Positions 24,000 to 36,965 of a DNA stretch of 64,000 bases are shown here, piece by piece. The stretch comes from Dipteronia dyeriana (Eukaryota; Streptophyta; Magnoliopsida; Sapindales; Sapindaceae). Below the pieces are notes generated by a model that worked only from the letters and a program-made list of their open reading frames with translations, had not been told where the DNA came from and ran no database searches. The translations under genes and the position numbers were made by a program. Positions within the stretch are counted from its first letter, which is position 1; every line of letters starts with the position of its first letter. The stretch lies in assembly GCA_032871835.1 (NCBI GenBank), contig CM065302.1:2851094-2915093 (forward strand), read 5' to 3'.

Positions 24000-25694
24000 T
24001 CATGAAACATTTTGTTGAGAATCAGCAACAGGAGTATCTTTGTCGACGACAACATGAACATCTTCGATAATGGCATCGCCACTCATGGCAACGACAACTT
24101 TAGGTTCTAGGTGTTCATTCTGCTCCCAATCTTTAATTTCAGTTTCGAGGCCCCATTTCGAATGCTCCCCTAAGAGATACTCCATGAAGAGGTCGACTCG
24201 AGCTTTCCACATCGCCTTCACAGCAATGTCCATAAATTGACCGTCGAACGCGATTACCAGTTACTCTTTCATTTGAAGATCTCTTTCGAGATTCCTCAAA
24301 CGTTGATCCTTAGCAATAAGCGCGGCTTATAGATTCACCGGCTCTTCTTTCTACGAACACAACTTTGCTTCGACCTCTTCTTTAGACTTCTTAACCTCAT
24401 GGCACTCATGCCTTAGGGTATCATTCACTTTTTGTAATTTGTTTAATTTATCCCGGCCTGCCCCAAACCGATGCTTCAAGAACATTTGATTCTGCAAAGC
24501 CTGTAAAACAAAAATACATCAGAAAATGGAAACACCAGAAAAATGAAGCAAACATATGACATTTACTTGAAAAGTAGAGAGAATGCCTTCATCGATCACC
24601 TCATCCACCTTGTACCCCTTCAAAATCTCTTTATCCCTCGTAAAGAGGATGTCGTCCGACTTCTTCAGAAATAAACTTGGTTCCTTGCGAAGTGATACAT
24701 TAAGGGGGAAGGAAACCGAAGCCAAATTCAAACTCTATGGTCCGATGTCAGCTGCCACTTCTTTCGAACTCCTCACAATCGCCTTATCCTTGACAGTGGC
24801 CTTCCCCATCTTTATGTTGTCCTTTAACAGTAGGTTCGGTCAACACATTTGTTGACTTAGCCTTTTCAGCGGCCTTCTTCATTTTCGCCTTTTTTCTTAC
24901 GCTCGCCTTCTTAGCTTTTCTCATTGTGTCACTCGAATTTGGTAAGATGAACTTCATCTTCTCTAACGACTATACTGTGAAACGACGTTCAACATCAAAA
25001 ACAGGAGTTAAAAATTGTGTACCACAAAGCATCTTAATTGCTCCCCTAACCCAGACGTGCGTTATTATATCTTATAACAAGGGTAAGGAGTTTTAGGCAT
25101 ATTCCATGTAGAATGGGACCAGACAGTACTAGGCCTAAGGTTACCTTCTTCCATTAATACTCTATAACTTCTCTCTCTTTCCGGAATCGACAGGACTCTA
25201 TCCATACGACCAACTGCATCATCGCACTTTGGCAAATCAACTCCATCTGTTATTTCTACAAGGACAAAAACTAGAGTCAAAAGACCTGAAAATACTAAGG
25301 CTACTACAACTAATCAATAGTAGAGGAACTCACCATATCTATTACAAGTCCTAGGGTATGTATACTTCTCATTCCCAAATGGGTTATCGATTAGAGGACC
25401 TTTGGCGAAGAAATAAGTATTTTTCCACCTACGGTCATTTTTCGTGAGGTCTATGATGAAGGGTTTTACGTTAGACCTCAAGACCAGCGAATATCGACCT
25501 TTCTCACTAAGATGTTTCTTTAGGTAATAGTTGGGTAAGAGTGAACGTAATCCAAAATTACAACCATATTTCTCACGTAAAACAGTGAGACTAATCAGTA
25601 TCCTCCAAGTGTTTGGCATTAATTGACCAGGAGCGAGTTGGAAGAAAACTAACAAACATGAGGATTTACTTGATGACCAAGAATCCTCACTCAA
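24000..25694 (-). pseudogene. Antisense ORF of the Tat element (putative plant transposon / Transposase_28-like)
   Basis: Readable on the strand opposite to pol. The 5' block (25694-25314) has FFQLAPGQLMPNTWRI and DRRWKNTYFF, matching the 'putative gypsy type transposon' family seen in antisense ORFs of Tat/Ogre elements. Later blocks are 25280-25065, 24731-24519 and 24500-24000, the last rich in Glu/Lys/Leu and probably coiled coil. Candidate introns have gtgagt...tttcag near 25316-25280 and a gtaaat...ttacag pair at about 24502-24568. Stops interrupt it. Function unknown in the family. Confidence 0.6.
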
Positions 25695-25745
25695 AGAAAA
25701 TTTCTTTTCAACACCAAGACTCTTAATTCAACTCAATAGTGTATT

Positions 25746-27274
25746 TATTCAATAATCAATTCTTGAATATAAATTAAATTGTGACTATATCAAAACTTCT
25801 TAATTTGACCAATTGTCAATTTAAAGATTTAATAGAAATCAAATACTTCCTTTTTTTTTATTTATCTACTTATCAATTATAGTATTTGATACTTATTACC
25901 AACAATAATATGACACTTGGAGACCTTCTCCAACTAGGAAAAAGTTTTTGACTTTAATTAAACAATTAATTTATTAAAGTTAAAATCTTTGTATTTAATT
26001 AAATAATAAAATATAAAACAATATAATAAGCTATATGTATAGTCTTGCCTCCCAAGTCAATACATGGACCTATATATTGTTTTTTCAATATTATTAAATC
26101 CATTGGTCCTTAATAAAAGATCCACATGTGAACTAGACTCATTTTTACTAAAAGAAACAAGTCAACGTGCCTTAATGCAATTCTAGATGGACCCATAAAT
26201 TGGTCCGGTAGAATATATCAAGTGATCCATGCAAGTTCGCGTGGATTGGGTATCTTGGCGGGTATCTAAATTTAAGCTCTAATAGACATAACATTATCAC
26301 AATCAACAAATGATTCACTTATGTCCGATCTATTAATTTTAATTCACTCCACTAAAGAACTAAAATTGAACTCTTAAATAAAGATAGAACAAGTTAATAT
26401 TCCTCATTCGTACCCTAGACAATCTTAAAAGAGATATTGTATCCTCATGAAGAATACTAGTAATCGTCAAGGGGTCATAGACCGCCTATAGCTATCTAAG
26501 TTACCATATTTACTCATATGACCACATTTTGAACTTGGATATTTTGACTTGTCCAGAGCCATATTTCAATAGATACTATTGAAAACTTAACGTTAAAATT
26601 TAATATTCAATACTTTAAAACATCCATATGATGATATTCTACTCTCATTTAATAAATGGAGTCACGATGTCCATATCTATAAATGAAGTCCTCTATCGAT
26701 TAACAAATGAATGCCACCAAACTATCGAGGATATACTATGCTATATAAACGTACTCATTGATAACGCAAATGATAACACTTGCAACCATAAATCCATCAT
26801 TTTTCTCAGGATTGAGGTAGACTCTCTGATTGTCTTCAAGTGAAAACTTTTATCTATTGACGGTTCTGGATAAAGTATCTTATTGTGATCATATTCAATG
26901 CACCTAATGAACTAGATTCTTTTGCTCAAAGACACCACACTTTGATGATTTTAGACTCATCATAATACATTTGATTCCAATCAAATGTTAGCAAAAGAAT
27001 CTACAACTTTAACAAAGTAAAGGCGCCCAACATTTATCTTAAGTTGTGAATATTATTCAAGACTAACTAAGGAATTGTGTCTACCTCATATGTACGAACA
27101 ATTCTTCTTTTCTCATAGTCTTTTTGACCTTATGATTATTTACTTTTGACAACTATAATAATTAAACTATAAATGCTATAAGATTTGTTAAACTAGAAAT
27201 CACTTTATTAATATAAATAAAAAAAGATTATCAAATACATTATTACACTCCTATTATTGAGCATAATCCCAACA
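25746..27274 (-). mobile_element. Probable nested solo LTR
   Basis: A 1529 bp non-coding block flanked by the direct repeat gtatt (25741-25745 and 27275-27279). On the minus strand it begins tgttgggattatgctcaat and ends gattattgaata, so the expected terminal CA would have become TA. No internal coding region. It interrupts the 5' end of the antisense ORF. It could also be another insertion type. Confidence 0.5.
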
Positions 27275-27279
27275 GTATT

Positions 27280-28205
27280 TTCGTTCAACATATTGCTAAC
27301 AAATGCAAAAATGCAAGAGTCAAGCATAAACCAAAATTAAAATCAACACATACGGTTCTAAAGATCCACACTTAGGGTTATTATAAAAATCTACGATCTA
27401 AATTCAAGATCTATTACGACTTCAACATTATTTCTTTTAATCCCCAGTTGATCGACTATATGACCCATAACACTAAATACGAAAAACAACTCAACGTGGA
27501 ATTCAATACATCCTAAATGGATCTAATCAATCAAAAAATAATATTTTATTTTTTGTAAAAATTTCCAAGCATCATGCGAAGAACAATGAAGAACTACTAC
27601 CGTTTCTAAGAATATATCTGAAAAACTGCTATAATAATTTCTACTCACTAGAAAGCGAAAAAATAAATCTTTGCATAAAGAAAAATAAGGCAATTGTCGA
27701 ATACCTTATAGTATGAAGACTGTGAATAAACGACACACGTTGCAGAAGTAATTTGGGATCTCTGAGATTTGGGAGGTTTGAGAAGTTAAAGAGTTCAAGA
27801 GTTGAAGTAGAAGTGAAAAACTTCTTGAAGAAGTTTCTCCTCATACAAACCACGTTTAAACTCAAGGCAGACACGTGTCGCGACTTTGGTGATATCAGTT
27901 AACCAAGGTAAATAAACTAAGGTTAGTTTGAAATTTAACCTCTTCGATAAAGGCGCACTGATCAAGACATCGTGCCAAAAATAAAAGGACCACGTAAGCC
28001 CTAGAAGCTAAAGCACTTCAATACCCTCTCTAGTAGGTTTCGTTACATGAAGCAGTCGACACTTTGTAATAACCGAATTGTTTGACACATTGTCAAAATA
28101 TCGTTCGACTAAATACAAGATATTGTCATACACTCGTTCAACTCGACTGAAAAGCCTTGCACTCTCTAACTCATAGATCAATTCTTTAGAGAGTGAGGGA
28201 AAAAC
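27280..28205 (-). other. Tat element 3' region / antisense-ORF upstream region
   Basis: Non-coding, with a minus-strand open frame at 27874-27641 that resembles nothing known and may be the leader of the antisense ORF. The purine-rich end gagagtgagggaaaaac before the 3' LTR is the likely polypurine tract. Confidence 0.45.
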
Positions 28206-28784
28206 TGTAGTAGCCAGAAATGACCTATATGCCCAAAAACGTGAAGCCCAACGGCAGTTATGATATCAACCTTGGACAAGGCCCAATAACCCGGATTGAC
28301 CCAAATGTTTGTATCAGACTCCATGTTGACCTGGTCAGTCCTACTTGAAATCAACCATGATACTCGTGGATGATGAGTTCAAGACTATTTCAAAAATGAA
28401 GTATATCTCGTGAGACCTGACCAAGATTTTAGGAATTCATTCCAACGAATCCTCTAACTTCAAGTTGGCCATGAAGGCCTAAAAATGGAACCCTTAACTG
28501 CCAAAAAAGGGATTTTGATTTTTTTTTTTAGAATTCTCGCTGTACAAATTACGATTCCGGTTACCGGAGTTTATTTAAAACATCATTGCGCTTAGCCCAA
28601 GCACACTTAAGGCCAGAAACGCGATCTCCAACCCTCCGTTCTTGTTAATTAATTTCCTATGTTTTTATGATTTGTCTTCATCTTTTCGCAGGTTCAAATC
28701 ATCTTATTCGACAATCTAGTCCAAGTTGCTTGCGCCTAATTCGAATTCGATCCAATCCTATCAACTGTTGTTCGATCAACCACA
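28206..28784 (+). repeat. 3' LTR of the Tat element
   Basis: 579 bp. It lacks a ~20 bp block present in the 5' LTR before ctgtacaaatta. Confidence 0.85.
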
Positions 28785-28789
28785 AGAAC

Positions 28790-29211
28790 TATATATATAT
28801 TCCCACAACACTAGGAAAAAAGACAACCTCTGCCAAGTTCAAGCATTATATTAGCTGCTTGAATATATTCTCATAGCATGGGGAATATTAAATATTACAT
28901 GTGTGATCAGTTTATCTAACACCACAACTGAGATATATCTGTTATCATGTCTCATAACATGATTGGGAAAATTACGAACCCAACTTGTTAGGTATATATT
29001 CTGATTTGTATCTCATATTACATCTAAACTTGTGAGTTCTAATCGAGTTAGGATATCTAACATTATCGAGGAATAAAACGGTCAGAAAGGACCTTCGTCG
29101 GTGTACTTGGAAACAAACCCAATTTGTCATCCTCAAGCCCACTAAACCCCTGTGGGGGACATGTGACAAGACCCTATTCCAACTCTAAAATTAAAAGGTC
29201 AAGATGTTAAC
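28790..29211. other. Spacer between Tat element and Harbinger element
   Basis: AT-rich with a short AT run at 28791-28800. No gene supported. Confidence 0.4.
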
Positions 29212-30385
29212 TTAGGTTCAGTTTGGAAATGTTTTCCCAGCTACTTTTGAAGCCAAAAGTGATTATCGTCCAATGATAAGGTGTTTGGTAAAATTGTGGG
29301 AAGGTGTTTTTGGCCAATTTTAGCTTCCCCTAACTGAGTTTTTGAGAAGTTACAATTTATAACTTTTGGAAATCAGTTCATGGGGAAGCAATTTCCCTGA
29401 TTTCCAAAACGCGCTACAGTAACATGCTTAATAAATTATATAAAACTTATCATTTTATCCTTTTCTTTTTAATAAATTACCTAAATAAACTAGATCTATA
29501 CTTTGACATTTGAAGCCATTCGGCATTTGAAGCAAATCAGATCCAGACCTCGCGAATCAATGCACAGAGAAATCACGAATCACTAGACCACTTCGAAGCG
29601 ACACCACCCTCCTCTTCGACATTTTTCTCAGGTGATCTCCTCTTCTCATTTCTCTCTCGCTTCCTGTTATCTCTCTCTTGCAGAAACTCTCACATTTTTT
29701 TTCTTTTATTTTCTTTTGCTTAGTGATGCCATATATTATTGTGATTTATGTTTAATTTTTATTTTCCTTTGACCTTAGCGACACCATGATTATTTTATTA
29801 TTATTATTAATATTATTATTATTATTATAGGTTTTAGAATTCTTAGTTATTGACGGTGACACCCATAACCTTTAAAAACCCTCTTTTTTATATTCTTATA
29901 TTATAGTTTGTGTTTTTGTTACAACATTCGCTTTTCATATACCAACTCAGAGCTGGGTTTATTGGGTCTTTTTCGATTTCCTTTTTTGGGGGTTTTTTGT
30001 CTAGGTTTCCATTTCTATTTGGTAATTCAGAAAAACGAAGAAAATACAATGTGGGGTTTATTTATGACTTTTATTTTTTATTTTTTAGATTTGTGTGTTC
30101 TTTGTCCTCTGGTAGTTCCTTTTTTCTAGCAAAAATTGATGGAGTTATGATTATATTGGATGTAGGGATGGTTTGTGATAAAATTTGTGTACTGTGTTAT
30201 TAGTTAAAAGAAAGAAAGGATACAAGCAACAATTGATTCTACAATACTTAAATCTTGTTTTAAATTACTTATGGATTGTTTACCATAATTTAACAATGGA
30301 TTCTACATAACTTGAATCTTTGTTTTCTGTTTATAAAGTTTAAGATATGAGTTAAATTCGAATTGTTTTGCTTTCCCTGGTTCCC

Positions 30386-31350
30386 TGTTGTTATCGGTGA
30401 TTTTTGGATCATATAGGATTGATCACGCGTTTAATAAGTTTTTGTAAATTGACAATGATGTTATGAAAAAAATAGAAAAAAAAAACTTGTACACATAAGT
30501 TTACTTGGTAAAACCCCAGGGCAGAGAAACATCCACGGTTGCCGATGACGGTGAGATGAAATTTAGTATATTATAATTATTACACACTCAATCTCTCCCT
30601 CTTTGGTGTATCTTTCTCTCTTTCTCTTTCTTGTATCTTTTTATGTGTTGTTATCTATATCTTTACAATGAGATTATGAGTCTATTTATATGTGCATATA
30701 ATCCTAATCTTGGTTATACAAATAAGGAAATATGATAGTGTTTAATTAGGACTGGTTACTTGTTGAAGTCATATTTGCCTTCTTTCCTGTTTCAGAGATC
30801 TTGTGTATTGAATTAGAGTCTTCGTAGGATTATAGTTGAATAGTCCGTTTAGGACTTATTTCTTGATCGGTGTGCAGTCTTCTAAAAGAGCAGAGTTATT
30901 GCTTGATTTGGACTCGTTTACTGTTTGGTGTTTATCCTTCTGAAATCTTTGAGTTCTTTCCTAAATAGAAATCTCTGACTCTGAAGAGGAAATAAGAATA
31001 TTTCCTTATTGGAGTGTGATTCTAGATTCATTGTTTGAGTAAGATCATTCATCTTTGTATTTAAGTCGTAGTTATCTTTAGTGTCTCTCACGTGTTGTTC
31101 AACTGATCAATTGTCTAATCCCAACCAAACTTTTTTTGTCCTGACCAAGTCGTCTATACCCGATCGGTTAGTTTTCCCGACCAGGTTATTTGCGGCCGAT
31201 CGGTTAGCTTCCCCAACCTTCTTGGGTAATCTCGACTTGGCATTGAGATCATCTATTAATTGCCTTGGATTGATCTTTATTTGCTGATTTTTATGACGTT
31301 ACACATCTAATCATACTTATTTGTCATGCTATCAAAAAATCCTTATAACA
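30386..31350 (-). repeat. Left (3') LTR of the gag-only element
   Basis: 965 bp, matching the interrupted right copy. Confidence 0.8.
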
Positions 31351-31547
31351 ATACCCCCTCAAATCCGCGAGATGAGCTCTTGGCGGCTCAACGAAGGGGA
31401 TTTGAATAGTTTTTGATTTTTTGACGCTCTGAACTTATATCTTTAACCCGCTCAAGTATCTTATTAAACTGATCGTTTCTTTTATTGCTAAATTGTTGTC
31501 TTATTAAACTAATCAGTCTTGGACTCAATTTTGCTCCCTTGTAGCTG

Positions 31548-32430
31548 GACCAGTCGGTGTCCTAGCTCTCTGATCAGGATAAATCCTGACCATTTTTTTT
31601 AGTTGGATTAGTCGGTGTCCCGGCTCTTTGCTCAGGATAATTCTCGATTGTCTTGATTCGGTCGGTGTCCTATCCTTTCGCTCAGGATGATTTTTGACCG
31701 TTTTGATTCTTCGATCTGTGTCTTGGCTTTTTGCTCAGGATAATTCTCGACTATTTTGGTTTGATTGGTGCATTGGCTTTTCATTCAGGATAATTCCCGA
31801 CCGTTTTTAGTCTTCAGCCAAGAAGTGTTCTGGGAATCTTGCCCCATTTTTCCCGTTTTTTTCATGTAAACAAGTCACCAAGGACGTCTCCTGGTTTTGT
31901 CTGTTTACAAGGGTTTAGTCGAATCGTTAGTGAAATACTAACACAACCGAACGTATTTCACCAAGTTTTCCCCGATAGCTTACCCGAGTGGTTTTTTCCA
32001 ATAAAAACTGACATCTCGGGAGGGGGGATTACTGGCAGTGCTTTATATGCACCCAATCAGTTCGGCAGGCACGCGGATCTCTAACAACCAACTTCTCAGT
32101 CTCTCGGGCACATTCACCCACCATGGCAGGTGTCGGCGCTATGAGTTTATCTTTGATAACAAAGAAGATTATTAAAAATTTGAACACCATCCTTGGATTA
32201 TTTATTTATTGATATGAAATTTAACAATACTAAAAATAATTAGAAAAACTAAAAATAAAAAGTAAACTAAAAATATCTTAAACAAAACTGAAAGCAATTA
32301 AGCTATCTCCCAAAAGAGTTTTTTTTTAGTTGAACCAGTCGGTGTCCCGGCTCTTTGCTCAGGATAATTTCCGACTGTCTTGGTTCGGTCGGTGTCCTGA
32401 CCTTTCGCTCAAGATAATTCCCGACCGTCT
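31548..32430 (-). repeat. ~60-70 bp tandem repeats near the 3' LTR of the gag-only element
   Basis: The words gtcggtgtcc, ctttgctcaggataat and ccgaccgt recur about five times at 31548-31808 and twice more at 32333-32430. A ~520 bp non-repeat stretch separates the two groups. Same location class as the array in the Tat element. Confidence 0.7.
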
Positions 32431-32899
32431 TTTTTTTAGACTAAGTTTTGTCATCCATGAGCTTGTGTAGGGTCTTCAAAAGATAATGTTGATCGTCCCT
32501 TCGCCGCTATCTTGGCTCGGGCTTCGCTTCTTTTCCTGATTTCCCATTGGCTGATAGCCTTAGTGGGGGTCTTTCTGTTGATCGTCAGTCCTTTTAAGAA
32601 TAAATCTTTGAGGTGACCCTCTCTGATGAGTGTCTCAATGCGGTCTCTTAGTTGGTAGCACTTTGATGTGTCGTGAGCAATTTCCTTATGGAACTTTCAG
32701 TGTTTTGTCGTGTCTCTTCGAGTGTAGACTAACTGTCTATGAGGATATTTAACCAGCTTCTGGTCTTCTACGATCGCTAGGATTTCCTCTTGTCTCTTGG
32801 TGAGGGGAGTATAGTTAGTGTATTGACCATGGAACTTTTTTTCATTCCGACTGTTACTACGATTGCTCACTTCACTCTCCTGATGATCATCCTTCTGGT

Positions 32900-34273
32900 T
32901 CTTTATATAGCCAGCACTTGTTTTGGTGATCTCCCCAAGGCGACCCCCGCATACATAACTACCCCATGAGCTAGCTCTTCTTCTTCTGCCATTACATCAC
33001 TGCTTGCCACATCCATCAGGTCAACGTACGTATCTGGGCACTTCAGCCTCAAAAAGAAGGAAAATCGACCCTTCTGTAGGTTGTTGGTAAATGCGGCAAC
33101 CACAGCCTCATCATTGGGGTTATGGATCCCTGACACTTCTTAAGAGAACCTTTTCATATAATATTTTAGTGGCTCTTTCTTTCCCTGTTTGAGGGTGGTG
33201 AGGTGAGCAACTGACTTCCTCCTTTGTATGTTCCCCAAGAATTGTCGTGAAAAAACTTGGGTTAACTCTCGGAATTTCTTGACTTTTCCCTGAGGGAGCC
33301 TTCCAAACCACTTAGACCCTAAATCCCCAAGTGTTTGCGGGAACGTCAAGCACAACAATATATCATTGTAAGCGTACTAGGCCATCGCACTTTAGAAACG
33401 TCTCACATGTTCTTTTGGATCTATGTTTGCTTTAAATTGATTAACCTGAGGCATCCTGAATCTTTACATGAATTAGGTTTGGAGAATATTGTTCACAAAG
33501 GGGCTTTTAGAATCATCGTCCAGTAAATCTTTAAGCCCCTAGCGATGTTCTAATGCTTCCACCTTTTGGGTTAATTTCTGTATCAGGATATCTCGCTTAT
33601 CTTCTGGCTCGTTTTCCATTCTCAATCGCTGATGGTCGATGTGCCCATGTTGGACTCTTATCGGGGACTTACCCCTTCGGCGTGTTCTACGGGGTGGTTG
33701 GTCGCTCTAATCTGACGAGCTAGATCGACACCACATATGAACACCTCTGTGGATTTCTTCTGACTCAAAGTCCGCTTGATACCGATCTTGCCTACCTTGT
33801 CTACTAATTCCTCCATCTCCCCTTTAGAGACGTTTCCCCTTTCCATGGTGATCCGCTATTTCTCTGCTAGTCTTACAGGGAGTGTATGGGGTCACGTCCA
33901 CTGTTTTAGAGCACACATTGGGGTATCAGGGCACTATAGGTGTAGACAATTGATATGGTGAAGTCAGATTAGCAGTTGTTGCTATATTGATTCATCTAGC
34001 GGCATCTTCAATGACTCTCCGCATGGACTCTTGGACCTACTGAAATGAGTCTGAGGAAATCTCTGTGGGAGTGTTTGTGGAGGTTATTGTTGCTTGACCA
34101 GTTAAAGTTAGAGTCACTGAGGGCAGGTTTCCTCTAACAGTGTTGGTGTTTATTGGGTCAGGATCATTACCCCGCACGTAGGGTATCAGCATCATTTGGA
34201 GATTGGGTTCCATCTCTGTCGTTTGCCAAGTTGCTGCTTCACGAGTTCTTTTTTTTTTCAGAACTCCGTACAT
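32900..34273 (-). pseudogene. gag of the non-autonomous LTR element
   Basis: Minus-strand segments 34273-34037, 33846-33658, 33358-33140 and 33136-32903. The last two contain the Retrotrans_gag core (LGDLGSKWFGRLPQGKV, FRELTQVFSRQFLGN, YYMKRFS, FTNNLQKGRF). Interrupted by stops and frame changes. No protease or RT follows. Confidence 0.7.
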
Positions 34274-35213
34274 GAATTTGCTCGATTGCGTATATTTTGA
34301 TTCTGATACTGATAAAGCAGATAATCCACCCCCTAATACATATTTTTTTTGGGCTTGCTAGAGTATCTCGGTGTTTCGTCAGTTTATGTTGGTTCCTTGA
34401 AGTTGAGTTCTACCCTCTTCTTCTAGTTCATGTTGTTGACGGTGATTTTTGGATCACGTAGAATTGATCACGCGTATAACAAGTTTTTGTAAACTGACAA
34501 CGATGTTATGAAGAAAATAGAAAAAAGAGAAGAAAACATGCACACATAAGTTTACGTGGTAAAACCCTAAGGCGGAAAATCATCCACGGTTGCCGGTGAC
34601 GGTGAAAAGAAATTCACTATAATATAATGATTACACACTCAATCTCTCCCTCTTTGGTGTATCTCTCTCTCTCTCTTTCTCTTTCTCGTATCTTTTTTAT
34701 GTGTTGTCTATATCTTTACAATGAAATTATGAGTCTATTTATATGTGCATAGAACCTTAATCCTTGTTATACAAATAAGAAAATATGATAGAGTTTAATC
34801 AGGACTGGTTATTTATTGAAGTCGTATTTGTTTTCTTTAATGTTTCAGATATCTTGTGTATTGAATTAGAGTCTTCGTAGGATTCTAGTTGAATTGTCCG
34901 TTTAGGACTTATTTCCTGATCGGTGTGCAATCTTCTAGAAGAGCAGAGTTATTGCTTGATTTGGACTCGTTTCCTGTTTGGTGTTTATCCTTCTGGAAGC
35001 TTTAAGTTCTTTCATAAATAGAATTCTGACACTGAAGAGGAAATAAAGATATTTCCTTATTTGAGTGTGATTCTAGATTTATTGTTTAAGTAAGATCATT
35101 CTTCTTCGTATTTGGGTCGTATTTGAGTTGTATTTGCCTTTAATGTCTCTCTCGCATTGTTCAACTGATCAATTGTCTAATCTCAACCAAACTTATTTTG
35201 TCCCGATCGGATG

Positions 35214-36469
35214 TGATTAACACTGAAAAATGTATGTTTACTAAGGGATAATATCATCATTTTACACTTCCAATATGATTAATTTCTCAATTTAGACATA
35301 ATTTCGTTCGTTCGCATAAATAAATGTGTTGTATAGTAATCAATATATTTTTCTTTGTATTTCAGAGGTATTTCGATCAATTCAGAATCATGGAGATTTC
35401 AGATGGCAAAACAAATATCGTTTTCAAGTTTAGAACGTCAAAAAACCTTAAGAAGACCACGAAGGGCATTTTCATAATTTTGACTATTCACTGTTCACAG
35501 TTGACTTTCACTGTACACAGGTGACTTTCACTGTTCACTCACGATGCGTTACTGTTCACTCATGGATGGGTTGCTGTTCACTGTCACTGTTTACTGAAGG
35601 GCATTTTCGTATTTTTAACTATCATTGTTCATAGTTGACCTTAACAGTTCACAGTTGACTTTCACTGCTCACTCATTGATGCGGTTGCTGTTCACTCATG
35701 GATGGGTTACTGTTCACTGATGACGTGACGAAATCTGGACGTTCCATTCTAAATTCATCCGATGGTCAATTTTCATCCGTATTTTGTGTAAATAGGGGGT
35801 CTCTCCCCCCTAATTTTGATGTCCTGAACCTAAATCTGATGTTAGATTTGTGAAATTCTCTCTCTTTTGTTCTCAAATTCTTAGTTTAAATAAAATAGTT
35901 ATTTTCTAGTTAAATTATGTTTGGCTAATTTTACATAGCTGGGGCTAAAAGTGATACTGTTGATATGGAAAATATGATCCAATTATGGTAAGTTTATTAT
36001 TTTTATGATTTCTCCCCTCTGATCTTTGTGGAGTTTTTGACTCACTATAGATAGGCAGATATTATCTAGTACAGTGGGTACTTTTACCCATATTTATCAG
36101 ATAGTGGTTTATCCCCTCTAATCTTTGTGGAGTTTTTGACTCACTGTAGATAGTCAGATATTTTCTAGCTCAGTGAGTACTTTTACCCACATCTATTAGA
36201 GAGTGGTCAGTGGAGTGGAATACCCTCCCATTAATCTATACTAAATATAAATAATAAGATCATATTCGAATTACCAACAGTGGATCCCTTAACCCCAGTT
36301 TTAATTTTAATTGATTTACATTTTATAACAAGCTTATTAATTAATCTAGAAGTTAATTCTACAAGGACAAGTGGACAACCTCCCTGTGGTTCGACCCGGT
36401 CTTACCGGTTAATTTATTACTTTGACACTTTTATACTTGAGAGTAGGAACACTTCTTTAGGACGTGTCA
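35214..36469 (+). repeat. 5' LTR of the Athila-type element
   Basis: 1256 bp. Includes a minisatellite built on actgttcac (about 35485-35725) and a ~105 bp tandem duplication around 36015-36210. Confidence 0.85.
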
Positions 36470-36470
36470 A

Positions 36471-36493
36471 GTTTTTGGCGCCGCTGCCGGGGA
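36471..36493 (+). other. Primer-binding site, Athila-type
   Basis: tggcgccgctgccgggga starts a few bases after the LTR, a well-conserved gypsy PBS of the Athila/Tat type. Confidence 0.75.
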
Positions 36494-36965
36494 GGTAGTC
36501 CGCCTTTTCTTTGTAGTAGTAAGTTCTTTTTAATTTTATTTTAGTTTTACTATTTTTTTTTATTTTTTTTATTTTTTTTTTATTTTCTTTATTTTTATTT
36601 TGTATTTAATTTTGCATCACTTATATCAATCATAAACTTAAACCACTTGAAAAAAAAAACACTTGTTATCTTTAATCATATTTTTGTATTTTAGTTCTTG
36701 TACTTTTTATTTGCATTTTAGCTTAGATCTAGTTTGCATTTGCATATAGGTCATTTTATTTTTCATTTTTACATACCAGTCCCTGTAATTATCATATTTT
36801 CACTTTAGTCCATATATTTTTAATTATTTGCACTTTTACCCCAATACTTATACATATTTGCATTTATACCCCTTGAATTTTGCATCTTGTTATTTTTATC
36901 ACTTTTTCTTTTATTTTCTTCATTTTTGTGTTTTTCATCTCCATTAACCCTCATTCACTAACAAC
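36494..36965 (+). other. Athila-type leader before gag
   Basis: T-rich untranslated leader; no gene. Confidence 0.6.

Larger units (their letters stand above)
18087..28784 (+). mobile_element. Tat-lineage Ty3/gypsy LTR retrotransposon, dead
   Basis: About 10.7 kb. Two LTRs start TGTAGTAG and end ACCACA, flanked by a 5 bp target duplication now aggac / agaac (one transition). Order gag, protease, RT, RNase H, second (archaeal-type) RNase H, integrase identifies gypsy and the Tat lineage. A 3' tandem array and an antisense ORF fit that lineage. All coding parts carry stops or frameshifts, and the integrase catalytic core is missing. By eye the LTRs differ at about one base in ten over their first ~190 bases, so the insertion is old. 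A probable nested LTR interrupts it at 25746-27274. Confidence 0.85.

Noticed and set aside
35324..35524. Open frame MCCIVINIFFFVFQ, repeated at 43803-44030
   Set aside because: Lies in both LTRs of the Athila element and resembles no protein; part of LTR untranslated sequence.
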